The notes below the pieces were generated by a model. That model made no database searches and was not told the origin of the DNA. It was given only the letters and a program-made list of their open reading frames with translations. 64,000 bases of DNA, from the NCBI RefSeq assembly GCF_001499965.1, contig NZ_LQIT01000078.1:1-64000 (forward strand), read 5' to 3'. This DNA comes from Mycobacterium sp. GA-2829 (GTDB lineage Bacteria; Actinomycetota; Actinomycetes; Mycobacteriales; Mycobacteriaceae). Shown one piece after another: positions 51,608 through 58,864 of this stretch. The position numbers and the translations under genes were made by a program. Within the stretch, counting starts at the first letter, position 1, and every line of letters begins with the position of its first letter.

Positions 51608-52344
51608 GCGCACCGGTGGTCGCCGTCCGCGACCTGCGCCGCGCCTTCGGGACACAGCAGGTTCTCGACGAACTCGACCTCGACATCGCCGACGGCGAGT
51701 TCGTCGCGATGCTGGGCCGATCCGGATCGGGCAAGAGCACGCTGCTGCGGATCCTGGCGGGCCTCGACCACCAGGCCGAGGGGTCGGTCGTGGTACCCCG
51801 GTCCCGTGCGGTGGTGTTCCAGAACCCGCGTCTGCTGCCGTGGCGTCGGGCGTTGGCCAACGTGACGTTCGCGCTGCGTGGCGCGGGACCCGACACCCCG
51901 ACCCGCACCGCCCGCGGGCAGGCCGCCCTCGACGAGGTCGGGCTGGCGGATAAGGCGCGGGCATGGCCGCTGTCGCTGTCCGGCGGTGAGGCACAACGGG
52001 TTTCGCTGGCCCGTGCGCTGGTGCGCGAACCCGACCTGCTGCTGCTCGACGAACCTTTCGGCGCGCTCGACGCGCTCACGCGGCTCAAAATGTACCGCCT
52101 GCTGCACGACCTCTGGGCCCGCAGGCGGATGGCGGTCCTGCACGTCACCCACGACGTCGACGAGGCGATTCTGCTGGCCGACCGTGTCGTCGTCCTGTCC
52201 GAGGGCCGCGTGTCGCTGGACCGCCGCGTCGAACTACCGTTCCCGCGCAGCCGCGGTGACGACGGCTTCGACGACCTGCGCCGTGCGCTGCTCGCCGAAC
52301 TCGGTGTCCGGGAGGAGGTCGGACATGACCGATCACCGCACTGA
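51604..52344 (+). CDS. ABC transporter ATP-binding protein (SsuB-like)
   Basis: A 246-residue ATPase coupled to the permease (GTGA). Walker A is GRSGSGKST (~38-46), Q-loop in VVFQNPRLLPWRRALANVTF, signature LSGGEAQRVSLARALVREPD, Walker B LLLLDEPFGALDALTRLKMY and H-loop in VLHVTHDVDEAILLADRVVV. The LLPWRR motif after the Q-loop is typical of the SsuB/TauB/NrtD group. Confidence 0.9.
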   Translation: MSAPVVAVRDLRRAFGTQQVLDELDLDIADGEFVAMLGRSGSGKSTLLRILAGLDHQAEGSVVVPRSRAVVFQNPRLLPWRRALANVTFALRGAGPDTPTRTARGQAALDEVGLADKARAWPLSLSGGEAQRVSLARALVREPDLLLLDEPFGALDALTRLKMYRLLHDLWARRRMAVLHVTHDVDEAILLADRVVVLSEGRVSLDRRVELPFPRSRGDDGFDDLRRALLAELGVREEVGHDRSPH

Positions 52345-53905
52345 CGTGCTGGTGATCGGCGGCGGTCCGGCCGCCACCTGGGCGGCGATCGCCGCCGCCG
52401 AGAGCGGCAGCCGGGTGACGTTGGTGGACAAGGGTTACTGCGGTACCAGCGGGGCCACCGCCGCGGGCGGCAACAACCTGTGGTTGATCCCGCCGGGTCC
52501 GCGACGGGCCGAGTCGGTCAGGGAGCGGGAGGCCGCGGCCGGTGGCCTGACCGACGCCGACTGGATGCTGCGGGTGTTGTCGACCGCGTGGGACCGCGTC
52601 GACCAGCTCGCGCAGTGGGGCTATCCGTTCCCGGTCGGTGACGACGGCAGACAGTTGCGCAGCAGCCTGCAGGGGCCGGAGTACATGCGCCGGATGCGCC
52701 GCAAGGCCCACCGCAGCGGCGTCCACATCCTCGACCACCACCCGGCCACGGCGCTCACCGCCGATTCGGACGGAATCGTCAACGGCGCCAGCGGAATCGC
52801 GCGGCAGGACGGCGGGCGGCCGTGGCGCATCGCCGCGGGTGCGGTGGTTCTGGCGACCGGCGGCACCGCGTTCCTCTCCGGCACGTTCGGCACCAACGTC
52901 GACACCGGCGACGGGCTTTTGATGGCCGCCGAGCTGGGCGCCGACCTGTCCGGCATGGAGTTCTGCACCGCCTACGCGCTGGCGCCGGAATGGGGCACCC
53001 ACACCAAAGGCCGCATGCTGCAGTGGGCCAGCTTCTACGACGAACACGGCAGACCCTTCCCCACCGAACGCGGGCTCGGCGGACGCAAGGACGCCCAGTG
53101 GGCGCTCGCCCACGGGCAGCGGGTGTTCGCCCGGCTCGACCGCGCCCCGGAGCACATCCGCCAGACCATGCGCGAGGCGCAGCCCAACTACTTCCTGCCG
53201 CTCGACAAGGCGGGTATCGACCCGTTCGTCACCGCCTATCCGGTCCGGATGGTCTACGAGGGTTCGGTGCGCGGCACCGGCGGGCTGCGGCTCACCGGAC
53301 CGGATTGCGCCACCTCGGTTCCCGGGCTGTACGCCGCCGGCGACGCTGCGACCCGGGAACTCGTCACCGGTGCGATCAGCGGCGGCGGCAGCCACAACGG
53401 ATCGTGGGCGATCGCTTCGGGCACCTTCGCCGGGCGTGGTGCCGCCGAGTTCAGCCGTCGGCACAGGCCGGGCAACCTCGCCGAACACCACCACGTGGCG
53501 CTGCGGCCGGGCCCGCGCGACGCGCCGACCGTCGACGAGGTGGTGCGCACCGCCCAGCAGCACGTCCTGCCGCCGCTGCGCAGCCACCTCAAGTCGCACG
53601 CGCGACTCGTCGAGTCGGCGCAGGCACTCGACGATCTGTGGCGCGACATCGCCGGCGGACTGGCCCCGGTGCCCGTGCGCGAGGCCTACAAATCGCGGCA
53701 GGCTGCCGCCATGGTCGCCACCGCACGGTGGATCACCGCGTCGTCGCTGGCGCGCACCGAGACCAGGGGGTTGCACCGCCGCGAGGACCTGCCGGCCATC
53801 GATCGCCGGTTGGGACACCGCATCCTGGTGGGCGGACTCGACACCGTGTCGACCGCAGCCGATCCGGTTGCCCCACAGCGTCTTTCCACCGAGGCCGTCG
53901 CATGA
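52325..53905 (+). CDS. FAD-dependent oxidoreductase, AprA/fumarate-reductase-like
   Basis: A 526-residue flavoprotein whose ATG 52325 lies 20 bases inside the ATPase gene. Dinucleotide motif DVLVIGGGPAATWAAIAAAE (~7-26), then VTLVDKGYCGTSGATAAGGN, the FAD-domain segment VVLATGGTAFLSGTFGTNVD, TGDGLLMAAELGADLSGMEF, GLYAAGDAATRELVTGAISG and a helical C-terminus (HLKSHARLVESAQALDDLW). This layout matches the succinate dehydrogenase/fumarate reductase flavoprotein superfamily, including the alpha subunit of APS reductase. The adjacent 2x[4Fe-4S] ferredoxin and the sulfonate-type transporter suggest a two-subunit enzyme acting on an imported organosulfur compound. The exact reaction is unknown. Confidence 0.85.
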   Translation: MTDHRTDVLVIGGGPAATWAAIAAAESGSRVTLVDKGYCGTSGATAAGGNNLWLIPPGPRRAESVREREAAAGGLTDADWMLRVLSTAWDRVDQLAQWGYPFPVGDDGRQLRSSLQGPEYMRRMRRKAHRSGVHILDHHPATALTADSDGIVNGASGIARQDGGRPWRIAAGAVVLATGGTAFLSGTFGTNVDTGDGLLMAAELGADLSGMEFCTAYALAPEWGTHTKGRMLQWASFYDEHGRPFPTERGLGGRKDAQWALAHGQRVFARLDRAPEHIRQTMREAQPNYFLPLDKAGIDPFVTAYPVRMVYEGSVRGTGGLRLTGPDCATSVPGLYAAGDAATRELVTGAISGGGSHNGSWAIASGTFAGRGAAEFSRRHRPGNLAEHHHVALRPGPRDAPTVDEVVRTAQQHVLPPLRSHLKSHARLVESAQALDDLWRDIAGGLAPVPVREAYKSRQAAAMVATARWITASSLARTETRGLHRREDLPAIDRRLGHRILVGGLDTVSTAADPVAPQRLSTEAVA

Positions 53906-54309
53906 TCGAGATCGTCGACACCGCCACCTGCATCGCCTGCGACGTATGCGTGAAGGTCTGCCCCACCGATGTGTTCGACCGGGGCGCAGACGGCGTGCCG
54001 GTGATCGCCCGACAGTCGGACTGCCAGACCTGCTTCATGTGCGAGGCGTACTGCCCCGTCGACGCGCTCTACGTCGCCCCGGTGTCGACACCGGTCGGCC
54101 CGGACAGTCCGCATGCCGACCTCGACGAAGTGCGCCGCGCCGGGCTGTTCGGCGGGTACCGCGAGATGGTCGGCTGGGGCCGCGGACGCACCGCGGGCGC
54201 ACTGCGGGACCGTAACCCACTCCTCAAAGCCGTTCCACCGCTGCAGGATTCGCGGCTTCCGGCACCCGCGCCGCTGGTGGACGAGCCGTGGAGTCACCCG
54301 GACGGGTGA
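53902..54309 (+). CDS. 2x[4Fe-4S] ferredoxin-like subunit
   Basis: A 135-residue protein coupled to the flavoprotein (ATGA). Cysteines form two clusters: C10-x2-C13-x2-C16-x3-C20-P in CIACDVCVKVCPTDVF and C41-x2-C44-x2-C47-x3-C51-P in CQTCFMCEAYCPVDALYV. The C-terminal extension (LFGGYREMVGWGRGRTAGAL) beyond the ferredoxin fold is like the beta subunit of APS reductase-type complexes. It probably passes electrons to or from the flavoprotein at 52325. It is convergent to the nitroreductase gene, one base between stops. Confidence 0.88.
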   Translation: MIEIVDTATCIACDVCVKVCPTDVFDRGADGVPVIARQSDCQTCFMCEAYCPVDALYVAPVSTPVGPDSPHADLDEVRRAGLFGGYREMVGWGRGRTAGALRDRNPLLKAVPPLQDSRLPAPAPLVDEPWSHPDG

Positions 54310-54310
54310 G

Positions 54311-55138
54311 TCACACCAGCCAAATCGTCGTCTCTCCCACCGAGCGCCGCTCCAGCGCCGGTAGCGGTGCGGCGCCCGCAGGGGGCCAGCCCACCCGGAT
54401 CAACACCTGCGGGTAGGCCTCGCCGTCGAACACCTCGCACGCCAGCGACAGTCGGCTGCGCGTGTCGCTCAGCGGCGTCGTCACCGGACAGGTGGACAGC
54501 CCCATCGACGTGGCGGACAGCAGGACATCGCTCATCGCCTCACCGGCCCGCAGCCGCATGGCGTCGTTGTCCGCCTCCGTCGCGAGCACCAACAGCACCG
54601 CATCGTCGGCGGGTGCGTCGGCGCTTCCGCCGTACTGCAGGACGACGTCGTCCTCGGACGACCGGCCCCAGCCGGCCTTGGGCACCACGCCGAACCGGAC
54701 CCCGTCGTGCTCGGTGCGCACGTGCAACAACTCGAGGGAGCCCTCCGGCAGCGGGTCGGGCCGATAGCGGCGGCGGTCGGCGCGGCGTCGGGTGATGGCC
54801 TCGACCAGGGTGGCGTCGCCGGACGGCAGCGGTGCGTCGATCACCTCGAGCACCGCGAGGTGGGAACCGTCACCGGGCGTCGGAAACCGCCGCACCCGCG
54901 GGGTCCACCCGCCCGCAGCCAGCGCCACCGCGCAATGGTGCAGTACCGCACCGCAGCTGAGGAGGACGTCGCGACGGTGATGGTCACCCTCCCCCAGCCG
55001 ACGGCTCCAGTCGGCGAACAAGTCGATCCCGGCGGGAGTGACGCGCCACGACCACGGTTGGGCGTTCTGCGCGGAGGGCGCGTGTGCGGCGGTGTCGAGG
55101 ACACGCTCGAGCGTCGGGAGGTCGGGCAGCGAAGCCAC
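54311..55138 (-). CDS. Acg-family nitroreductase-like protein
   Basis: A 275-residue protein; GTG 55138 is preferred, since an extension to 55192 would run through the operator. Family blocks are VLDTAAHAPSAQNAQPWSWR, LLSCGAVLHHCAVALAAGGW, ITRRRADRRRYRPDPLPEG, VLLVLATEADNDAMRLRAGE, AMSDVLLSATSMGLSTCPVT and YPQVLIRVGWPPAG. This is the arrangement of M. tuberculosis Acg (Rv2032) and Rv3131, flavin-sequestering nitroreductase homologues of the dormancy response. Here it is divergent to an OhrR-like regulator with a palindrome between them, suggesting oxidative rather than hypoxic control. Confidence 0.85.
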   Translation of the reverse strand: MASLPDLPTLERVLDTAAHAPSAQNAQPWSWRVTPAGIDLFADWSRRLGEGDHHRRDVLLSCGAVLHHCAVALAAGGWTPRVRRFPTPGDGSHLAVLEVIDAPLPSGDATLVEAITRRRADRRRYRPDPLPEGSLELLHVRTEHDGVRFGVVPKAGWGRSSEDDVVLQYGGSADAPADDAVLLVLATEADNDAMRLRAGEAMSDVLLSATSMGLSTCPVTTPLSDTRSRLSLACEVFDGEAYPQVLIRVGWPPAGAAPLPALERRSVGETTIWLV

Positions 55139-55173
55139 GTCGCCGATGATAGGCGAGCTGTGAGCACAGCCAT

Positions 55174-55204
55174 ATTGTTCGTGCACTAACAATTCGCCTA
55201 CGAT
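55174..55204 (+). promoter_or_regulatory. OhrR/MarR operator and leaderless promoter
   Basis: ATTGTT-C-GTGCAC-T-AACAAT (55174-55193) is a 20-base palindrome with only the two bases flanking the centre unmatched. It is followed by the -10 box TACGAT (55199-55204), 6 bases before ATG 55211, so the regulator message is probably leaderless. The palindrome also lies 36 bases upstream of the Acg-like GTG, covering both promoters. Length and position suit a MarR dimer. Confidence 0.75.
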
Positions 55205-55210
55205 TCAAGT

Positions 55211-55693
55211 ATGCCCCCGACGACCGCCACCGACCTCGATCCGCTCGCTCTCGAGCGTCAGGTCTGCTTCGCCCTCGCGGTCGCCAACCGGGCGGTGCTG
55301 TCCGTCTACCGCCCGCTGCTCGAACCGCTCGGCCTGACCCACCCGCAGTATCTGGTGATGCTTGCGCTGTGGGACCACCGCAAGAAGGCGGGCGCGCCCC
55401 TGTCGGTCAAGCAGATCGCCACCGCGCTGCATCTGGACTCGGCGACGCTGTCCCCCATGCTCAAACGCCTCGAGAGCCTCGGCCTGATCTCCCGCACCCG
55501 CAGCACCGTCGACGAACGCGCGATGAACGTCGAACTCACCGAGTCCGGTGTCGCGCTGCGGGAAAAGGCGCTCGCCATCCCACCCGCCGTGGTCACGCGC
55601 CTCGGCGGCGACCTCGCCGAACTCGAAGACCTGCACCGCGCCCTGACCCGCATCAACGACGCCGCACAGTCGGCGGGCGCCCTCGACCTCTGA
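55211..55693 (+). CDS. OhrR-type MarR regulator
   Basis: A 160-residue MarR protein from ATG 55211. The N-terminal segment LERQVCFALAVANRAVLSVY, RPLLEPLGLTHPQYLVMLAL carries the reactive cysteine (Cys 19) and surrounding residues typical of organic hydroperoxide sensors. The winged helix-turn-helix follows (VKQIATALHLDSATLSPMLK, RLESLGLISRTRS, DERAMNVELTESG). Oxidation of the cysteine by peroxides releases such repressors from DNA. The palindrome at 55174 is its likely site; the divergent Acg-like gene is a likely target. Confidence 0.88.
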   Translation: MPPTTATDLDPLALERQVCFALAVANRAVLSVYRPLLEPLGLTHPQYLVMLALWDHRKKAGAPLSVKQIATALHLDSATLSPMLKRLESLGLISRTRSTVDERAMNVELTESGVALREKALAIPPAVVTRLGGDLAELEDLHRALTRINDAAQSAGALDL

Positions 55694-55719
55694 CCACCCA
55701 CCACGCACAGGAGCCACGC

Positions 55720-56136
55720 ATGGCCGACGCCAAACCCTCGTTCTTTCAGCGCATCCTCTACTACTACGGGCGGCGGCTGCCCGCCTCGATGAGCCGGTGG
55801 GTCGCCGAAGACCTCGCCGGTGAGGGCGCTGTTCGCAGGCACATGATCCGCATGGCCATCCCGCCGCTGTTGGTCCTCGCCCCGTTCTGGCTCCTGCCCA
55901 CCTCGATCTACGTCCGGCTCGAGATGACCGCGCCGATCTACATCTGGGCGCTGCTGATGGCGCTGGCGTTGAACAAGGTGTGGCGCCGTCACCGGTTGGC
56001 CCAGCACAACCTCGACCCCAAGCTGGTCGACGTGATCCAGCGCAAGAAGGATCAGCACATCCACGACGACTACGTCCGGCGCTTCGGGCCCCGTCCCGAA
56101 GAGGCGAAATGGCAGCAGAACAGCAGTCCGTTCTGA
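55720..56136 (+). CDS. DUF5313 family membrane protein
   Basis: A 138-residue protein from ATG 55720 behind CAGGAG, 26 bases after the OhrR gene. The start SFFQRILYYYGRRLPASMSR, the membrane segments MAIPPLLVLAPFWLLPTS and IYIWALLMALALNKVWRR, and the end RKKDQHIHDDYVRRFGPRPE match DUF5313 proteins of mycobacteria. Function unknown. It is probably co-transcribed with OhrR. Confidence 0.85.
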   Translation: MADAKPSFFQRILYYYGRRLPASMSRWVAEDLAGEGAVRRHMIRMAIPPLLVLAPFWLLPTSIYVRLEMTAPIYIWALLMALALNKVWRRHRLAQHNLDPKLVDVIQRKKDQHIHDDYVRRFGPRPEEAKWQQNSSPF

Positions 56137-56312
56137 CCGGCTAGCACAGGCGCTGCGGCAATTTGGAGTTGGGTCCCACCCGGCAGTACATTGGCCGACG
56201 GTCCAATCCCCGCTGCAGAAAGCCCACGAACATGCCTGCCACGATTCGTAGCAGCCACGGATGTCGCCGCCGGACGATCTCGCGCAGCGCGCGACGCCGC
56301 ACCCTCCCGCCC

Positions 56313-56498
56313 ATGGCGGGTCAGGCCTTCGAGATCGTCGTGACCCGGGACGCCACCGGGTGGTCGGTCACGGTGCCCGAGCTCGGCGCCGTCACCCATC
56401 GCACCGAGCGGGCCGAAGCCGAGATGGCCGCCCGCGAACTCATCTCCCGGCACACCGGCATCCCGCACGGATACGTCGCCGTCTGGTCTCGCGACTGA
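56313..56498 (+). CDS. Small HicB-like protein (61 aa)
   Basis: From ATG 56313: MAGQAFEIVVTRDATGWSVT, VPELGAVTHRTERAEAEMAA, RELISRHTGIPHGYVAVWSR. The strand-strand-helix pattern with VxxPE and A.M.ARELI resembles HicB-type antitoxin folds, but the C-terminal DNA-binding part is absent and no HicA toxin is adjacent. Widespread in mycobacteria as an orphan small protein. The in-frame extension upstream to 56163 has no supporting features. Confidence 0.6.
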   Translation: MAGQAFEIVVTRDATGWSVTVPELGAVTHRTERAEAEMAARELISRHTGIPHGYVAVWSRD

Positions 56499-56610
56499 CC
56501 GAAACGCTCCACCCGACAACGCATTCGGTGACCGAACCGAAGCCGGATCGTGACGTGGCGCGCCCGCCGGTCAGCCCCCGGGGAAGCGCTTCCGCAGATA
56601 CCGTCGCACC

Positions 56611-57030
56611 ATGCGGAATGTCCTGTTCGCCGCCGCTGTGGCGGGTTCGGTTCTCACCATCGGTGTCGCACCGGGAATCGCGTCGGCCGCGCCGACGAGC
56701 GCCGAACCCGTTGAGCGCCCGCTGAGTTCGACCGAGGTCCTGGTCAGCGCGCGACCCGACGTCGTCGATACCGAACCGGTGGCGGTCGATGCGTGGAGCC
56801 CGCTGCCGAGCCCGGACGCCATCCGCGTCTACTTCCTCTCCGGCACTCCCGCCTGCTACGGCGTCCGGGCCGTCACCACCGAGACCGCCGACGCCGTGAC
56901 CGTCGAACTGCAGTCCGGGTTGCTACCCGAGGCCACGAACCGTTTGTGCACGGCCAAGGGCGTTCTCGCCGCCACGGACATCGCCCTCGAAACCCCGTTG
57001 GGCAACCGCGAGGTCCTGAGCCGCTACTGA
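56611..57030 (+). CDS. Secreted protein of unknown function
   Basis: A 139-residue protein from ATG 56611 with a clear Sec signal peptide (MRNVLFAAAVAGSVLTIGVA, cleavage probably after ASA near residue 27). The mature part is small: VDAWSPLPSPDAIRVYFLSG, TPACYGVRAVTTETADAVTV, LLPEATNRLCTAKGVLAATD. Two Cys may form a disulfide. The pattern YGVR..V.E....V.V.L..G resembles small exported proteins of actinobacteria. Function unknown. Confidence 0.75.
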   Translation: MRNVLFAAAVAGSVLTIGVAPGIASAAPTSAEPVERPLSSTEVLVSARPDVVDTEPVAVDAWSPLPSPDAIRVYFLSGTPACYGVRAVTTETADAVTVELQSGLLPEATNRLCTAKGVLAATDIALETPLGNREVLSRY

Positions 57031-57120
57031 CGGTTCGCGATTACTTCTCGGCGAGATCGGGCATCCTCGGCCCGTGTGAGCCACCTCACACGGTGTAGCC
57101 GATCGCTTCGAGGGGGCATC

Positions 57121-57210
57121 ATGACCGCCGACAACCCGGTCAAACGCACCGACGTCGACAAGGCGTTGCTCGGCAGCGCCACCATCGAAGTCTCGGTGAG
57201 CAGCGACTGA
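57121..57210 (+). other. 5' end of the transporter gene in another frame (apparent frameshift)
   Basis: From ATG 57121 the frame reads MTADNPVKRTDVDKALLGSA, TIEVSVSSD and ends in TGA 57208-57210. The next frame continues LTPAEERFEKGRRTVGLFLA into the transporter at 57207 onward. Adding one C at the GACTGACC junction would give VSSD-LTPAEERF in one frame. This looks like the natural start of the transporter gene, cut off by a one-base deletion or a sequencing error. Confidence 0.6.
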
Positions 57211-58724
57211 CCCCCGCCGAAGAGCGGTTCGAGAAGGGCCGCCGCACGGTCGGCCTGTTCCTCGCACCCGCGCTCACGATCGTCTTCCTGCTGCTGCCGC
57301 TCGACATGCCGCCGCAGCAGCAGACGCTGGCCGGCGTGCTGCTCGGGGTGATCGTGCTCTGGGTGACCGAGGCGGTCCCGATTCCCATCGGCGGTCTGCT
57401 CGGGGTGGCGGTCGTGGTGTTCCTCGGGGTCGCTCCGGCCGACGACGTCCTCGGCCCGTTCGGTTCGTCGACGATCTTCACCTTCATCGGCGCCTTCATC
57501 CTCGCCCAGGCCATGCTCAAGCACGGCCTCGCCCGCCGCTTCGCCTTCCGCATCCTGGCCTTGCCGCGCGCGGGTCAGTCGACCACCGGAGTCATCATCG
57601 CGTTCGGGGCGATCACCTGCCTGCTGTCGGCCTTCGTCTCCAACACCGCCACCGTGGCGATGCTGCTGCCCACCGCGATCGGGATTCTCGGCGTGATCGC
57701 CAAACTGCTCCAGAAGCAGGGCAAGGTCGCCGAGGACTTCGATCCGCTGCGGTTGAGGGTCGGCGCGGCGCTCATGCTGATGCTCGCCTACGCCGCCAGC
57801 GTCGGCGGCCTGCTCACGCCCGTGGGCAGCCCGCCCAACCTGATCGGCCGCGGCCTCATCGAAGAGGCCACCGGCGAGCGAATCAGCTTCGCGCAGTGGA
57901 TGTTCATGGCCGCGCCCATCTGCCTGCTCATGTTCGGGGTGCTGGCGCTGGTGCTGATCAAACTGAACAAGCCCGAGATCAAGCACATCGAAGGGGTCGC
58001 CGATTACGTGGCCCGGGAACGCGAGGAGATGGGGAGGCTGTCACGGGCCGAGAAGAACACCCTGATCGCGTTCGGGATCACGGTGTTCCTGTGGATCCTG
58101 CCTGGCATCATCGCGCTGGTCTTCGGAAACGACTCCGACATCTACTCCACAGTCAGTGACCGGTTGGACGAAGGGACGGTCGCCGTCTTCGGTGCGGCGC
58201 TGCTCTTCCTGCTGCCAATCGACTGGGAGCAGCGCGAATTCACACTGCGCTGGCGGGACGCGGCCGCGATCGACTGGGGCACGATCGTGCTGTTCGGCAC
58301 CGGCATCATCTTCGGTTCGCTGCTCGCCGATTCGGGTCTGGCCGAGACGATCGGCACCTCGGTCGCCGACTCGCTCGGGCTGTCCAGCGTCGTGGCGATC
58401 ACGATCTTCGCCGTCCTGCTCGCCATCGTGGTCTCGGAGACCACGAGCAACACGGCCTCGGCCGCAGTGGTGGTGCCGATCGTGATCCCGGTCGCCATCG
58501 CCGCCGGCGTGAACCCGTTCGTGCCCGCGCTGGCAGCCACGTTCGCGGCGTCCTTCGGCTTCATGCTGCCGGTCTCCACGCCGCAGAACGCGATCGTCTA
58601 CGGATCCGGCGCGGTACCGATCACGACGATGATCCGCTCGGGCATCACGTTCGACATCGCCGGTGCCATTCTCATCATCGTCTTCCTGCCCTTGATGATC
58701 GCGGTGCTGGGGCTCGGTGCATGA
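57207..58724 (+). CDS. DASS/SLC13-family sodium:dicarboxylate symporter
   Basis: A membrane transporter of about 505 residues if read from 57207 (no standard start there), or 472 from ATG 57306, which would remove the first membrane helix. About 11-12 hydrophobic segments are present. Family marks include the region VTEAVPIPIGGLLGVAVVVF, SSTIFTFIGAFILAQAMLKH, AFVSNTATVAMLLPTAIGIL with the SNTAT motif, GGLLTPVGSPPNLIGRGLIE and, in the second half, VVSETTSNTASAAVVVPIVI (second SNTAS) and FMLPVSTPQNAIVYGSGAVP. These two symmetric motifs bind Na+ and the dicarboxylate. The dehydrogenase at 58865 may use the imported acid. The natural start appears frameshifted (see 57121). Confidence 0.85.
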   Translation: MTPAEERFEKGRRTVGLFLAPALTIVFLLLPLDMPPQQQTLAGVLLGVIVLWVTEAVPIPIGGLLGVAVVVFLGVAPADDVLGPFGSSTIFTFIGAFILAQAMLKHGLARRFAFRILALPRAGQSTTGVIIAFGAITCLLSAFVSNTATVAMLLPTAIGILGVIAKLLQKQGKVAEDFDPLRLRVGAALMLMLAYAASVGGLLTPVGSPPNLIGRGLIEEATGERISFAQWMFMAAPICLLMFGVLALVLIKLNKPEIKHIEGVADYVAREREEMGRLSRAEKNTLIAFGITVFLWILPGIIALVFGNDSDIYSTVSDRLDEGTVAVFGAALLFLLPIDWEQREFTLRWRDAAAIDWGTIVLFGTGIIFGSLLADSGLAETIGTSVADSLGLSSVVAITIFAVLLAIVVSETTSNTASAAVVVPIVIPVAIAAGVNPFVPALAATFAASFGFMLPVSTPQNAIVYGSGAVPITTMIRSGITFDIAGAILIIVFLPLMIAVLGLGA

Positions 58725-58801
58725 GCCCGCAGCCCATCGCCGACATCCCCGGCGATGAAGTCGGCGCGGACGTGGAGGCGTTGGTCGCCCGGTTGCGCTG
58801 A
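58721..58801 (+). CDS. Possible 26-residue peptide coupled to the transporter
   Basis: ATG 58721 overlaps the transporter stop (ATGA) and opens MSPQPIADIPGDEVGADVEA, LVARLR, ending at TGA 58799-58801. The overlap is the same 4-base type used throughout the window for true coupled genes. There is no similarity that I recognise and it is short, so it may be a chance frame. Confidence 0.3.
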   Translation: MSPQPIADIPGDEVGADVEALVARLR

Positions 58802-58864
58802 CGGACCGCCGCAACCGGTACGGCACACTGAACGGGACGCGAACAGGAAGGTGCCGGTGCCGAT

